Of a DNA stretch of 11,794 bases, positions 7,707 to 11,794 are shown one piece after another. How positions within the stretch are numbered: position 1 is the first letter of the stretch; each line of letters opens with the position of its first letter. Source of the DNA: Parcubacteria group bacterium CG10_big_fil_rev_8_21_14_0_10_38_31 (GTDB taxonomy: Bacteria > Patescibacteriota > Minisyncoccia > GCA-002772825); NCBI GenBank assembly GCA_002772825.1, contig PFDM01000062.1, positions 2,770 to 14,563 on the forward strand. The letters are read 5' to 3'. The translations under genes and the position numbers were made by a program. Under the pieces are notes generated by a model. That model was not told where the DNA came from and searched no databases. It was given only the letters and a program-made list of their open reading frames with translations.

Positions 7707-7725
7707 ATATCTCTTTTTAAAATTA

Positions 7726-7757
7726 AAAACTCCTTCGCTAAAAAGCGAAGGAGTTTT
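7726..7757 (+). terminator. Intrinsic terminator of the small-gene operon
   Basis: A 14-bp perfect stem (7726-7739 with 7744-7757) has a 4-base AAAA loop and a GC-rich core CTCCTTCGCT. The arm ends in TTTT and is followed by CTGTTTCT. The A run on the left side would give a U run on the minus strand, so it may also stop transcription from rpmB. Confidence 0.85.
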
Positions 7758-7765
7758 CTGTTTCT

Positions 7766-7808
7766 ATAATTAAAATGTGAAGCTTCAGGTGCTTCACATT
7801 TTAATTAT
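7766..7808 (-). terminator. Hairpin terminator of rpmB
   Basis: An 18-bp perfect stem (7766-7783 with 7791-7808) has a 7-base loop and core TGTGAAGC/GCTTCACA. Read on the minus strand, the second arm is GC core then TTTTAATTATA. The stop codon of rpmB (7805-7807) lies inside the first minus-strand arm. Confidence 0.75.
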
Positions 7809-8026
7809 CTTGATATTTTGACGGCAATTTTCTCTACTAAGTGTTTACCTCTTTTAAGACAGTTAGTGCATATTTTAACCCTTCCTCCTGAGAGTAATGT
7901 CGCCCATTGGAGATTTGGGTAACGCCTTCTTTTACCGGTAGGGTTAAACTGGGTAGCACGAACACGGTTGCTATAGCCACCGCCCATCTGGGAACCCTTC
8001 TCACAAATTGGACAAACTTTTGTCAT
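7805..8026 (-). CDS. rpmB: Large-subunit ribosomal protein bL28, zinc-ribbon form
   Basis: A 73-residue basic protein. The N-terminal CPIC (Cys5, Cys8) and CTNC (Cys53, Cys56) pairs give the four-Cys zinc ribbon of the C+ form of bL28. Between them are the family features GGGYSNRVRATQF and RRRYPNLQW. It binds 23S rRNA in the 50S subunit. Length is normal for bacterial bL28. No SD is seen upstream of the ATG. The gene is divergent from the site-2 protease gene across only 32 bases containing an 18-bp palindrome. Confidence 0.92.
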   Translation of the reverse strand: MTKVCPICEKGSQMGGGYSNRVRATQFNPTGKRRRYPNLQWATLLSGGRVKICTNCLKRGKHLVEKIAVKISR

Positions 8027-8032
8027 AATGTT

Positions 8033-8050
8033 TTTTATGTTAACATAAAA
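8033..8050. promoter_or_regulatory. 18-bp perfect palindrome between rpmB and the site-2 protease gene
   Basis: TTTTATGTTAACATAAAA is self-complementary over all 18 bases, centred 15 bases from the rpmB start and 17 bases from the protease start. It holds TATGTT on both strands, a fair -10 for each gene, so it may be two back-to-back -10 elements or an operator for both promoters. No good -35 fits either direction. Confidence 0.4.
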
Positions 8051-8058
8051 GGATTATT

Positions 8059-8673
8059 ATGCAAGAGGTTAATTTTATTTTCGTTATAGCTATCCTTATA
8101 ATGTCAGTTGTTATCCACGAAGTCTCTCATGGATATGTTGCCAGCATGTTGGGAGACCCGACGGCTAAGCTTGCCGGTCGGTTAACTTTAAACCCCCTTA
8201 AGCACTTAGACTTTCTCGGGTCTCTTATTGTGCCAATGGCTACTTATCTCTTAGGTGGTTTTATCTTCGGCTGGGCTAAGCCGGTCCCCTATAATCCTTA
8301 TAATCTCAGGAATCAGAAATGGGGTCCGGCTTTGGTGGGGCTAGCGGGTCCTTTTTCTAATCTATCAGTCGCTCTATTTTTCGGAGTTATTATAAGATTT
8401 AATATGGGATTCTCCTCGATGGCTTTTATTCAAATAGCCGGATTAGTCGTCTTTATAAATATTATTTTAGCTGTATTTAACTTAATTCCCATTCCTCCTC
8501 TTGATGGTTCAAAAGTCCTTTTTGCCCTCATTCCTTATAGATACAGTCATATTCAAACGAAGATTGAGCAATACGGCCTTATCTTGCTTATATTTTTCAT
8601 TTTCTTTCTTTTTCAATTCATATTCCCTATAATTTCCGGCTTATTTCAGCTTATTACCGGCTTTTCTCTATAA
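8059..8673 (+). CDS. Site-2 protease family intramembrane metalloprotease (M50)
   Basis: A 204-residue membrane protein. The zinc site HEVSH is at 20-24 inside the first membrane helix, and the second catalytic block NLIPIPPLDG is at 141-150, supplying the Asp ligand. Further family features are LAGRLTLNPLKHLDFLGS (38-55) and GWAKPVPYNP (71-80). Membrane segments lie at about 6-28, 53-72, 90-112, 122-144 and 172-198. No PDZ or CBS domain is present, so it is the minimal single-domain type; the RseP-type sigma-factor role should not be assumed. AAAGGA at 8048-8053 is a weak SD for ATG 8059. The endonuclease IV gene starts 10 bases after its stop, so the two are probably cotranscribed. Confidence 0.93.
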   Translation: MQEVNFIFVIAILIMSVVIHEVSHGYVASMLGDPTAKLAGRLTLNPLKHLDFLGSLIVPMATYLLGGFIFGWAKPVPYNPYNLRNQKWGPALVGLAGPFSNLSVALFFGVIIRFNMGFSSMAFIQIAGLVVFINIILAVFNLIPIPPLDGSKVLFALIPYRYSHIQTKIEQYGLILLIFFIFFLFQFIFPIISGLFQLITGFSL

Positions 8674-8683
8674 TTAATTATTA

Positions 8684-9556
8684 ATGAGTGAAAGTTTAAA
8701 AAAATCTCAATTTCCGGTAGGGGCACATTTTTCTATCGCTAATGGGTATAAATCCGCTTTTTCTGACGCTGTTTTAATCGGTGCTTCGGCTATTCAGATT
8801 TTCTCTAAGAATCCAATGTCCGCGAGATTTCGAGAGGTGACAGAAGAAGAATCTCAAGAAGTTAAGGAATTTAAAGCTAAAAATGATATAGAATATGCGG
8901 TAATCCATGCTTCTTATCTTTTGAATTTCGGTCGTCCACTTGAAGAAAACTCGTTTCCTATAATGTCTTTAGCAGAAGACCTTTATAATGCCGAGATGCT
9001 CCATGCAGATGGAGTAATTCTTCATTCTGGAAAAAGTCTTACTATGGGCATAGATGAGGCCGAAGATAATTTTGTGGCTAATATAAAGACAGTTCTTAAT
9101 AAAACGGCTAAATTAAAGGCTAAAGTAATTATAGAGAATACCGCCGGTCAAGGGACAGAGATGGGCTTCGTCTTAGGTGATTTAGAAAGAGTGTTTAAGA
9201 AGCTCGGTAAGGATAAAAGGGTGAAGTTTTGTTTTGATACAGCTCATGCTTATGGCGCCGGTTATGACCTGCAGAATTCTAAAATAGCGGAAAAAATAGT
9301 GGAGGAGATAGATAATACCATCGGAGTTAAAAATATAGCCTGTATCCACTTAAATGATTCTAAAAAAGAGCTCGGTTCAAGGGTGGACAGACATGAAGAT
9401 ATTGGTCATGGAACTATCGGAGAAGCCGGTCTCAAGTCTTTTGTAGTGTCACTTATGAAAAAAGCGACTACTCCTATTCCTTTAATCCTTGAAACTCCGC
9501 AAGGTTTTGATACTTATGAGGACCAGATAAAGAAAGTTAGAGGGTGGCTTGCTTAA
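8684..9556 (+). CDS. nfo: Endonuclease IV (AP endonuclease, family 2)
   Basis: A 290-residue TIM-barrel zinc enzyme that cuts the backbone 5' to abasic sites in base excision repair. All nine expected metal ligands can be placed: His75 (VIHASYL), His114 (ILHSG), Glu151 (IENTAGQG), Asp185 and His188 (FDTAHAYGAGYD), His222 (IHLND), Asp235 and His237 (DRHEDIGHG), and Glu270 (LETP). The first strand VGAHFSIANG and the IQIFSKNPM block (38-46) also match. Length is usual for the family. There is no SD; the ATG is 10 bases after the protease stop. Downstream come a DnaA box and then a candidate RNA gene. Confidence 0.96.
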   Translation: MSESLKKSQFPVGAHFSIANGYKSAFSDAVLIGASAIQIFSKNPMSARFREVTEEESQEVKEFKAKNDIEYAVIHASYLLNFGRPLEENSFPIMSLAEDLYNAEMLHADGVILHSGKSLTMGIDEAEDNFVANIKTVLNKTAKLKAKVIIENTAGQGTEMGFVLGDLERVFKKLGKDKRVKFCFDTAHAYGAGYDLQNSKIAEKIVEEIDNTIGVKNIACIHLNDSKKELGSRVDRHEDIGHGTIGEAGLKSFVVSLMKKATTPIPLILETPQGFDTYEDQIKKVRGWLA

Positions 9557-9559
9557 AAG

Positions 9560-9568
9560 TTATCCACA
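9560..9568 (+). promoter_or_regulatory. Perfect DnaA-box sequence TTATCCACA
   Basis: This is the second exact consensus 9-mer in the window, on the same strand as the first. It starts 4 bases after the nfo stop and about 50 bases before the predicted start of the candidate RNA at 9610. DnaA binding is inferred only from the match. Confidence 0.45.
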
Positions 9569-9575
9569 GGGGACC

Positions 9576-9612
9576 TTTTCATATTGTCCAATTAGTTTAA
9601 AATTAAATTGGA
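9576..9612 (+). promoter_or_regulatory. Candidate promoter with an inverted repeat across the -10
   Basis: TTTTCA (9576-9581) and TAAAAT (9598-9603) are 16 bp apart, placing a start near 9610. The arms TCCAATT (9587-9593) and AATTGGA (9606-9612) form a 7-bp inverted repeat around the -10, as an operator might. Both promoter elements are imperfect. Confidence 0.3.
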
Positions 9613-9796
9613 GTTTCAAATAGGGATTCGACATAAGGTTGCTACGCACAACCTCACTTTTAAAAAGGAGGTAAACCCAACTCGCAATGGCTCCTTATGT
9701 CGTCTCCCGACCAAAAAACAATAGTTGTTTAAAAATATAATAAAATTAAAATCTCGCACACAAAGGCCTTCTCAACAGAAGGCCTATTTTTTATTT
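9610..9796 (+). ncRNA. Candidate structured RNA with a three-way junction and its own terminator
   Basis: No protein fits this stretch. P1 is CGACAT (9629-9634) with ATGTCG (9697-9702). Inside it, P2 is AGGTTG (9636-9641) with CAACCT (9649-9654) and a 7-base loop, and P3 is AAGGAG (9665-9670) with CTCCTT (9691-9696). Outside, GGGA (9623-9626) pairs with TCCC (9705-9708) across a small internal loop. In an alternative fold, P1 extends to 10 perfect base pairs (9629-9638 with 9693-9702) at the cost of P2 and P3, so the RNA could switch. AAGGAGG at 9665-9671 is a perfect SD-like sequence held in P3. A strong terminator ends the unit. I do not recognise the class; the 5' end is uncertain. It might instead be a leader for a short ORF from ATG 9687 (17 codons). 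Confidence 0.5.
9764..9796 (+). terminator. Intrinsic terminator of the candidate RNA
   Basis: AGGCCTTCT (9764-9772) pairs perfectly with AGAAGGCCT (9777-9785) around the loop CAAC, followed by ATTTTTTATTT. The T run follows only on the plus strand, which fixes the direction and shows that a plus-strand transcript ends here, well after nfo. Confidence 0.88.
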
Positions 9797-9827
9797 AAAA
9801 TAGCAATTACCCATCACTTGCCACATC

Positions 9828-9917
9828 CCAAGCTCAAGAAAGAAATACAATGCTTGGTAAAATACTAATTTCACAAGATTTTCATCCTTTGGAGGATTAA
9901 ATATAAATAAACGAGTG
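9828..9917 (+). repeat. Conserved RNA-like element, copy A
   Basis: CCAAGC (9828-9833) and GCTTGG (9852-9857) pair around an 18-base loop. Then come a small hairpin ATCCT/AGGAT (9884-9897) and the tail TATAAATAAACGAGTG (9902-9917). The last 39 bases (9879-9917) match 11703-11741 at 33 positions. It ends 5 bases from the stop of the opposite-strand RNase gene. No SD or gene start follows it, so it may be a remnant leader. Confidence 0.6.
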
Positions 9918-9921
9918 AATT

Positions 9922-11289
9922 TTATGAGATAAGCACGACAGAGTCGCCATTTTGAGGAGAGGTAGCGTCTATGTTAAAATTGTCTCTTATTTTCTGAACA
10001 AAGCTTAACGACGCCTTTGGTTCTCCTTGTGTTACGAAAACTTTCTGAAGCGTGTTAGCGCTCTTTTCTACAAAGGCCATTAGGCCATTTATGTCAGCAT
10101 GTGCAGAATAACCGCTTAGACTTAGAATCTTTGCTTTTATAGTTACTTCTACCCCGAATATATTTATAGATTTTGCTCCGTCTTGGAGCCTTCTGCCTAA
10201 TGAGTTTACTGCTTGGTATCCGGCTATGAGTAAAGCATTTCTCTCATCTCCAAGATATAATTTTTCATGATGTATTATCCTTCCGCCGTTTGACATACCA
10301 GATCCGGCAATGATTATCTTTGGTGCCGGTATTTTATTTATCGCTTTTGACTCTTCTCCAGACTCGGTGAATTTAAGCCCCGGGAATCTAAAGACATCAT
10401 CTCCTGAATTGATGATATATTTAGCTTCTTTATTATAATATCTTTCATAATGTCTATAGATAGCTGTCGCTTTTATTGCCAGCGGGGAATCAAGGAAAAT
10501 AGGGACCCGAGGTATTCTCTTGTGCTCAACAAGTTCATTTATCTCAAAGAGGAGCTCTTGTGTCCTCTCAAGTGAGAATGCGGGTATAAGGAGCACTCCA
10601 CCGGTGCCAACTGTGTCCTCTATTGTTCTTTCTAATTTTAGCTTACGGTCTTCTCTTCCTTCGTGCTCCCTGTCTCCGTAAGTGCTCTCTATTACCAAGA
10701 AATCAGCGTCTTCTACTGGGTCGGTCTTTCTTAAGAGTGGCGCCGGAGAATTACCTAAGTCGCCCGAAAATACTGTTTTTTTACCATCGGCATAAATTTC
10801 AATAATACTTGAGCCGAGGATGTGACCGGCATCTTTGAATATTACCTCCAGTCCGCCAATTGGTAGTTTGTCATAGTATTCAACACTTTCCCATTTGCTA
10901 AGGGCATTTGATATATCTTTCTCTTCATAGGGTGGCTTGGTATTATCGTATAGGGCTTCGTGTTGTAAGATAGACAGAGCGTCTTCAAACATAAGTTTTG
11001 CCAATTCGCGAGTGGCTGGCGTGGAGTATATCTTCCCTTTAAAACCGCTTTTTACCAGGATTGGGATCCTCCCTATATGATCCATATGAGCATGAGTGAC
11101 GAGAAGAGCGTTTATCCCCTCAAGATCGTATTCAAAAGAAGCGTTATTTTTCTCTTCTCTGCTCTTTGAACCTTGGAACATTCCGCAGTCTATCAATACT
11201 TTTGTGGTCTCGTCTCCTTTTGTATGTTCAAGGAGGTAATTTGCCCCGGTTACCTCTTGCCCGCCTCCATAGAAATTAAGTTTTAACAT
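9922..11289 (-). CDS. Metallo-beta-lactamase/beta-CASP ribonuclease (CPSF73-like)
   Basis: A 455-residue two-zinc nuclease of the RNA-specific beta-CASP group. MBL motifs: HAHMDHIG (66-73), His156 in DAGHILGS, Asp177 in SGDLGN. The beta-CASP part follows: ESTYGDREH (201-209, motif A Glu201), the GGVLLIPAFSLERTQELL block (230-247), GSGMSNGGRIIHHEKLYLG (329-347, motif B), and SGYSAHADI with motif C His397. The C-terminal block KVFVTQGEPKASLSF (416-430) is the RMMBL tail. Length and order fit Thermus TTHA0252-type RNases, which cut or trim RNA. RNase J is less likely because the sequence lacks its long C-terminal extension and the GSxxE features. The start follows directly from the promoter at 11296-11324, which predicts a leaderless mRNA. 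No terminator was found after the stop; element A begins 5 bases beyond. Confidence 0.93.
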   Translation of the reverse strand: MLKLNFYGGGQEVTGANYLLEHTKGDETTKVLIDCGMFQGSKSREEKNNASFEYDLEGINALLVTHAHMDHIGRIPILVKSGFKGKIYSTPATRELAKLMFEDALSILQHEALYDNTKPPYEEKDISNALSKWESVEYYDKLPIGGLEVIFKDAGHILGSSIIEIYADGKKTVFSGDLGNSPAPLLRKTDPVEDADFLVIESTYGDREHEGREDRKLKLERTIEDTVGTGGVLLIPAFSLERTQELLFEINELVEHKRIPRVPIFLDSPLAIKATAIYRHYERYYNKEAKYIINSGDDVFRFPGLKFTESGEESKAINKIPAPKIIIAGSGMSNGGRIIHHEKLYLGDERNALLIAGYQAVNSLGRRLQDGAKSINIFGVEVTIKAKILSLSGYSAHADINGLMAFVEKSANTLQKVFVTQGEPKASLSFVQKIRDNFNIDATSPQNGDSVVLIS

Positions 11290-11295
11290 AATTTT

Positions 11296-11324
11296 ATTTT
11301 AACAGAGTTTTCTTTTAATACCAA
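11296..11324 (-). promoter_or_regulatory. Leaderless promoter of the beta-CASP RNase gene
   Basis: On the minus strand TTGGTA (11324-11319) and TAAAAT (11301-11296) are 17 bp apart, and TGT before the -10 makes it an extended -10. Six bases then lead to ATG 11289, so transcription should start on the A of the start codon. Confidence 0.65.
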
Positions 11325-11401
11325 AAAATAATGTGTATCTGATGTATAGATAAGTATATCTTTTATACGACCGTTGAATTTGTATACTTAGGTTGTTTAA
11401 A

Positions 11402-11441
11402 TAGAAAATACCATTCACTGGTTGGCAAATGGTATTTTCTA
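11402..11441 (-). terminator. Terminator of the 6S-like RNA
   Basis: A 14-bp perfect stem (11402-11415 with 11428-11441) has a 12-base loop. Read on the minus strand the second arm ends in ATTTTCTA then TTTAAA. It begins two bases after the closing helix of the RNA. It is symmetrical enough to stop plus-strand transcripts too. The RNase promoter lies beyond it, so that gene is not dependent on readthrough. Confidence 0.75.
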
Positions 11442-11570
11442 ATGGTTATTTGAGGAGTGAACTCCTAGGGTGTTTCCACGTGGGTGGAAGCATGTAACAC
11501 CAAGGTGTTAGATGACGGATCCTCCCGAAAACAATTATTTGATCTAGAAGTTTATGTCCTCAAAGAACCT
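11402..11570 (-). ncRNA. ssrS: Candidate 6S-like RNA (about 170 nt)
   Basis: Promoter, transcript and terminator are all visible. The predicted 5' end (11570/11569) is the first base of the closing helix. P1 is 11569-11557 with 11456-11444 (13 positions, one C-U mismatch). After a CAUA/CAC internal loop, P2 is 11552-11544 with 11468-11460 (9 bp, one G-U). A large bubble follows: 17 bases on the 5' side (11543-11527) and 13 on the 3' side (11481-11469). The terminal arm has P3, GGGAGGA with UCCACCC (11526-11520 with 11488-11482, one A-A mismatch). P4 is 11514-11505 with 11500-11491 (one C-C mismatch, loop CUUG). A rod with a central bubble is the 6S RNA plan; 6S binds RNA polymerase holoenzyme as a promoter mimic. 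On the 3' side UUCCAC/GUGGAA can form an alternative hairpin, as in the released form of 6S. The RNA unit is well supported; the 6S identity is inferred from shape only. Confidence 0.6.
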
Positions 11571-11576
11571 ATTAAT

Positions 11577-11605
11577 AGTATAATTCAAAAATAAAAAAAA
11601 TTCAA
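11577..11605 (-). promoter_or_regulatory. Promoter of the 6S-like RNA, with an overlapping plus-strand -10
   Basis: On the minus strand TTGAAT (11605-11600) and TATACT (11582-11577) are exactly 17 bp apart, with a start about 7 bases on, at 11570. On the plus strand a perfect TATAAT at 11579-11584 overlaps it and could start the leader of the gene at 11788 near 11591, though no good -35 is seen for it. The two promoters would then be divergent and mutually exclusive. Confidence 0.7.
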
Positions 11606-11616
11606 GAATGTGTGCC

Positions 11617-11741
11617 CTAAGTCCAACAATCAATTGCGACACTTGGTAAATAAGGTGTTATTACATTTACCTAAGATGAGAATAGATGTAATGATATCCT
11701 ATTTTTTATCCTTTTGAAGTTTGATTATAAATAAACGAGTG
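11617..11741 (+). repeat. Conserved RNA-like element, copy B, in the leader of the gene at 11788
   Basis: CTAAGT (11617-11622) pairs with ACTTGG (11641-11646, one G-U) around an 18-base loop, as in copy A. A section absent from A follows, with ATTACAT (11660-11666) and ATGTAAT (11686-11692) able to pair. Then come the 39 bases shared with A (11703-11741, 33 of 39). GGTAAAT (11645-11651) can instead pair with ATTTACC (11665-11671), extending to CTTGG with CTAAG, so two exclusive folds exist. Its position upstream of an SD-hiding hairpin suggests a cis-acting sensor RNA. No known riboswitch class was recognised. Confidence 0.6.
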
Positions 11742-11750
11742 GCTGAATAT

Positions 11751-11787
11751 AAAATTTCTGGTTTCCTGCTTGCAAGGAGAAATTTTA
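11751..11787 (+). promoter_or_regulatory. Hairpin hiding the Shine-Dalgarno of the gene at 11788
   Basis: AAAATT (11751-11756) pairs with AATTTT (11781-11786). After a 5-base bulge on the left, TTTCCT (11762-11767) pairs with AGGAGA (11775-11780, one G-U) around a 7-base loop. The SD AAGGAG (11774-11779) is thus almost fully paired. An alternative 8-bp stem (11752-11759 with 11778-11785) covers part of it too. This suits control of translation by ligand, temperature or RNA. Confidence 0.55.
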
Positions 11788-11794
11788 ATGAAGT
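11788..11794 (+). CDS. Start of a gene running off the window (3' partial)
   Basis: Only ATG AAG and one more base are visible. The start is supported by AAGGAG at 11774-11779, eight bases upstream, and by the leader structure before it. Nothing can be said of the product. Confidence 0.45.

Noticed and set aside
9611..9638. tmRNA 5' end (GGAGTTT, then GGATTCGAC)
   Set aside because: GGATTCGAC matches the tmRNA D-like region and a 7-base acceptor arm could precede it. However, no downstream AAACTCC-type acceptor partner, no T-arm with CCA and no tag ORF exist, and the terminator at 9764-9796 ends the unit far too early.
11402..11441. Attenuator of the RNase gene (riboswitch plus terminator)
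   Set aside because: The RNase gene has its own well-formed promoter at 11296-11324 downstream of this hairpin, so the upstream unit looks independent.
11444..11569. SRP RNA, RNase P RNA or a known riboswitch in this interval
   Set aside because: On either strand I found none of the signature sequences of SRP RNA (GGAA-type domain IV), RNase P (P4 core) or the common riboswitches and small ribozymes that I could recall.
1..11794. Alternative genetic code with TGA read as Gly
   Set aside because: The long genes contain no in-frame TGA, and TGA ends the proteins at 1338 and 7706 at sensible places.
1..11794. Mobile element or CRISPR array
   Set aside because: No transposase, integrase, Cas or toxin gene was found, and no regularly spaced short repeats; the only sizeable direct repeat is the pair of structured elements.

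Overview
The window looks like AT-rich chromosome from a bacterium of the Candidate Phyla Radiation (Patescibacteria), probably Parcubacteria-like. This is an inference from style, not from a marker gene. The pointers are tightly packed small genes, many short membrane proteins of unknown function, weak or absent Shine-Dalgarno (SD) sites beside a few perfect ones, and an N-terminal helical module typical of CPR membrane proteins. TGA acts as a stop and no in-frame TGA occurs in the long genes, so the genetic code is the standard bacterial one. No insertion sequence, phage gene, tRNA, rRNA or CRISPR array was seen.

Layout. 1-1338: 3' part of a membrane-anchored surface protein, meeting a small minus-strand acylphosphatase-like gene (1429-1740) at a 22-bp hairpin. 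1846-3078: a U32-family Fe-S protein. 3136-4445: three nearly abutting genes for small histidine-bearing membrane proteins, behind an extended -10 that predicts a leaderless mRNA. 4541-4987: a lone membrane protein. 5014-7200 (minus): RecG helicase. 7280-7706: two 68-residue proteins with perfect SD sites and a strong terminator. 7805-8026 (minus): zinc-ribbon bL28. 8059-9556: site-2 protease followed by endonuclease IV (Nfo). 9922-11289 (minus): a beta-CASP metallo-beta-lactamase RNase. The first codons of another gene appear at 11788.

The known functions are housekeeping: DNA repair and recombination (RecG, Nfo), translation (bL28), RNA processing (beta-CASP RNase), intramembrane proteolysis, and tRNA/rRNA or cofactor hydroxylation (U32).

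The most unusual content is in the two long gaps. 9557-9921 holds a perfect DnaA box, a candidate structured RNA with a three-way junction and its own terminator, and a conserved element (copy A). 11290-11787 holds a clean leaderless promoter for the RNase gene. It also holds a complete minus-strand small-RNA unit: a 17-bp-spaced promoter, a transcript that starts on its closing helix, and a terminator right after that helix. That RNA folds into a long rod with a large central bubble, the architecture of 6S RNA. On the plus strand the same gap holds a second copy of the conserved element (copy B), followed by a hairpin that buries the SD of the gene leaving the window. The two copies share sequence, loop length and a base-paired stem with compensatory changes, so they look like a duplicated cis-regulatory RNA. 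They bracket the RNase and 6S-like block.
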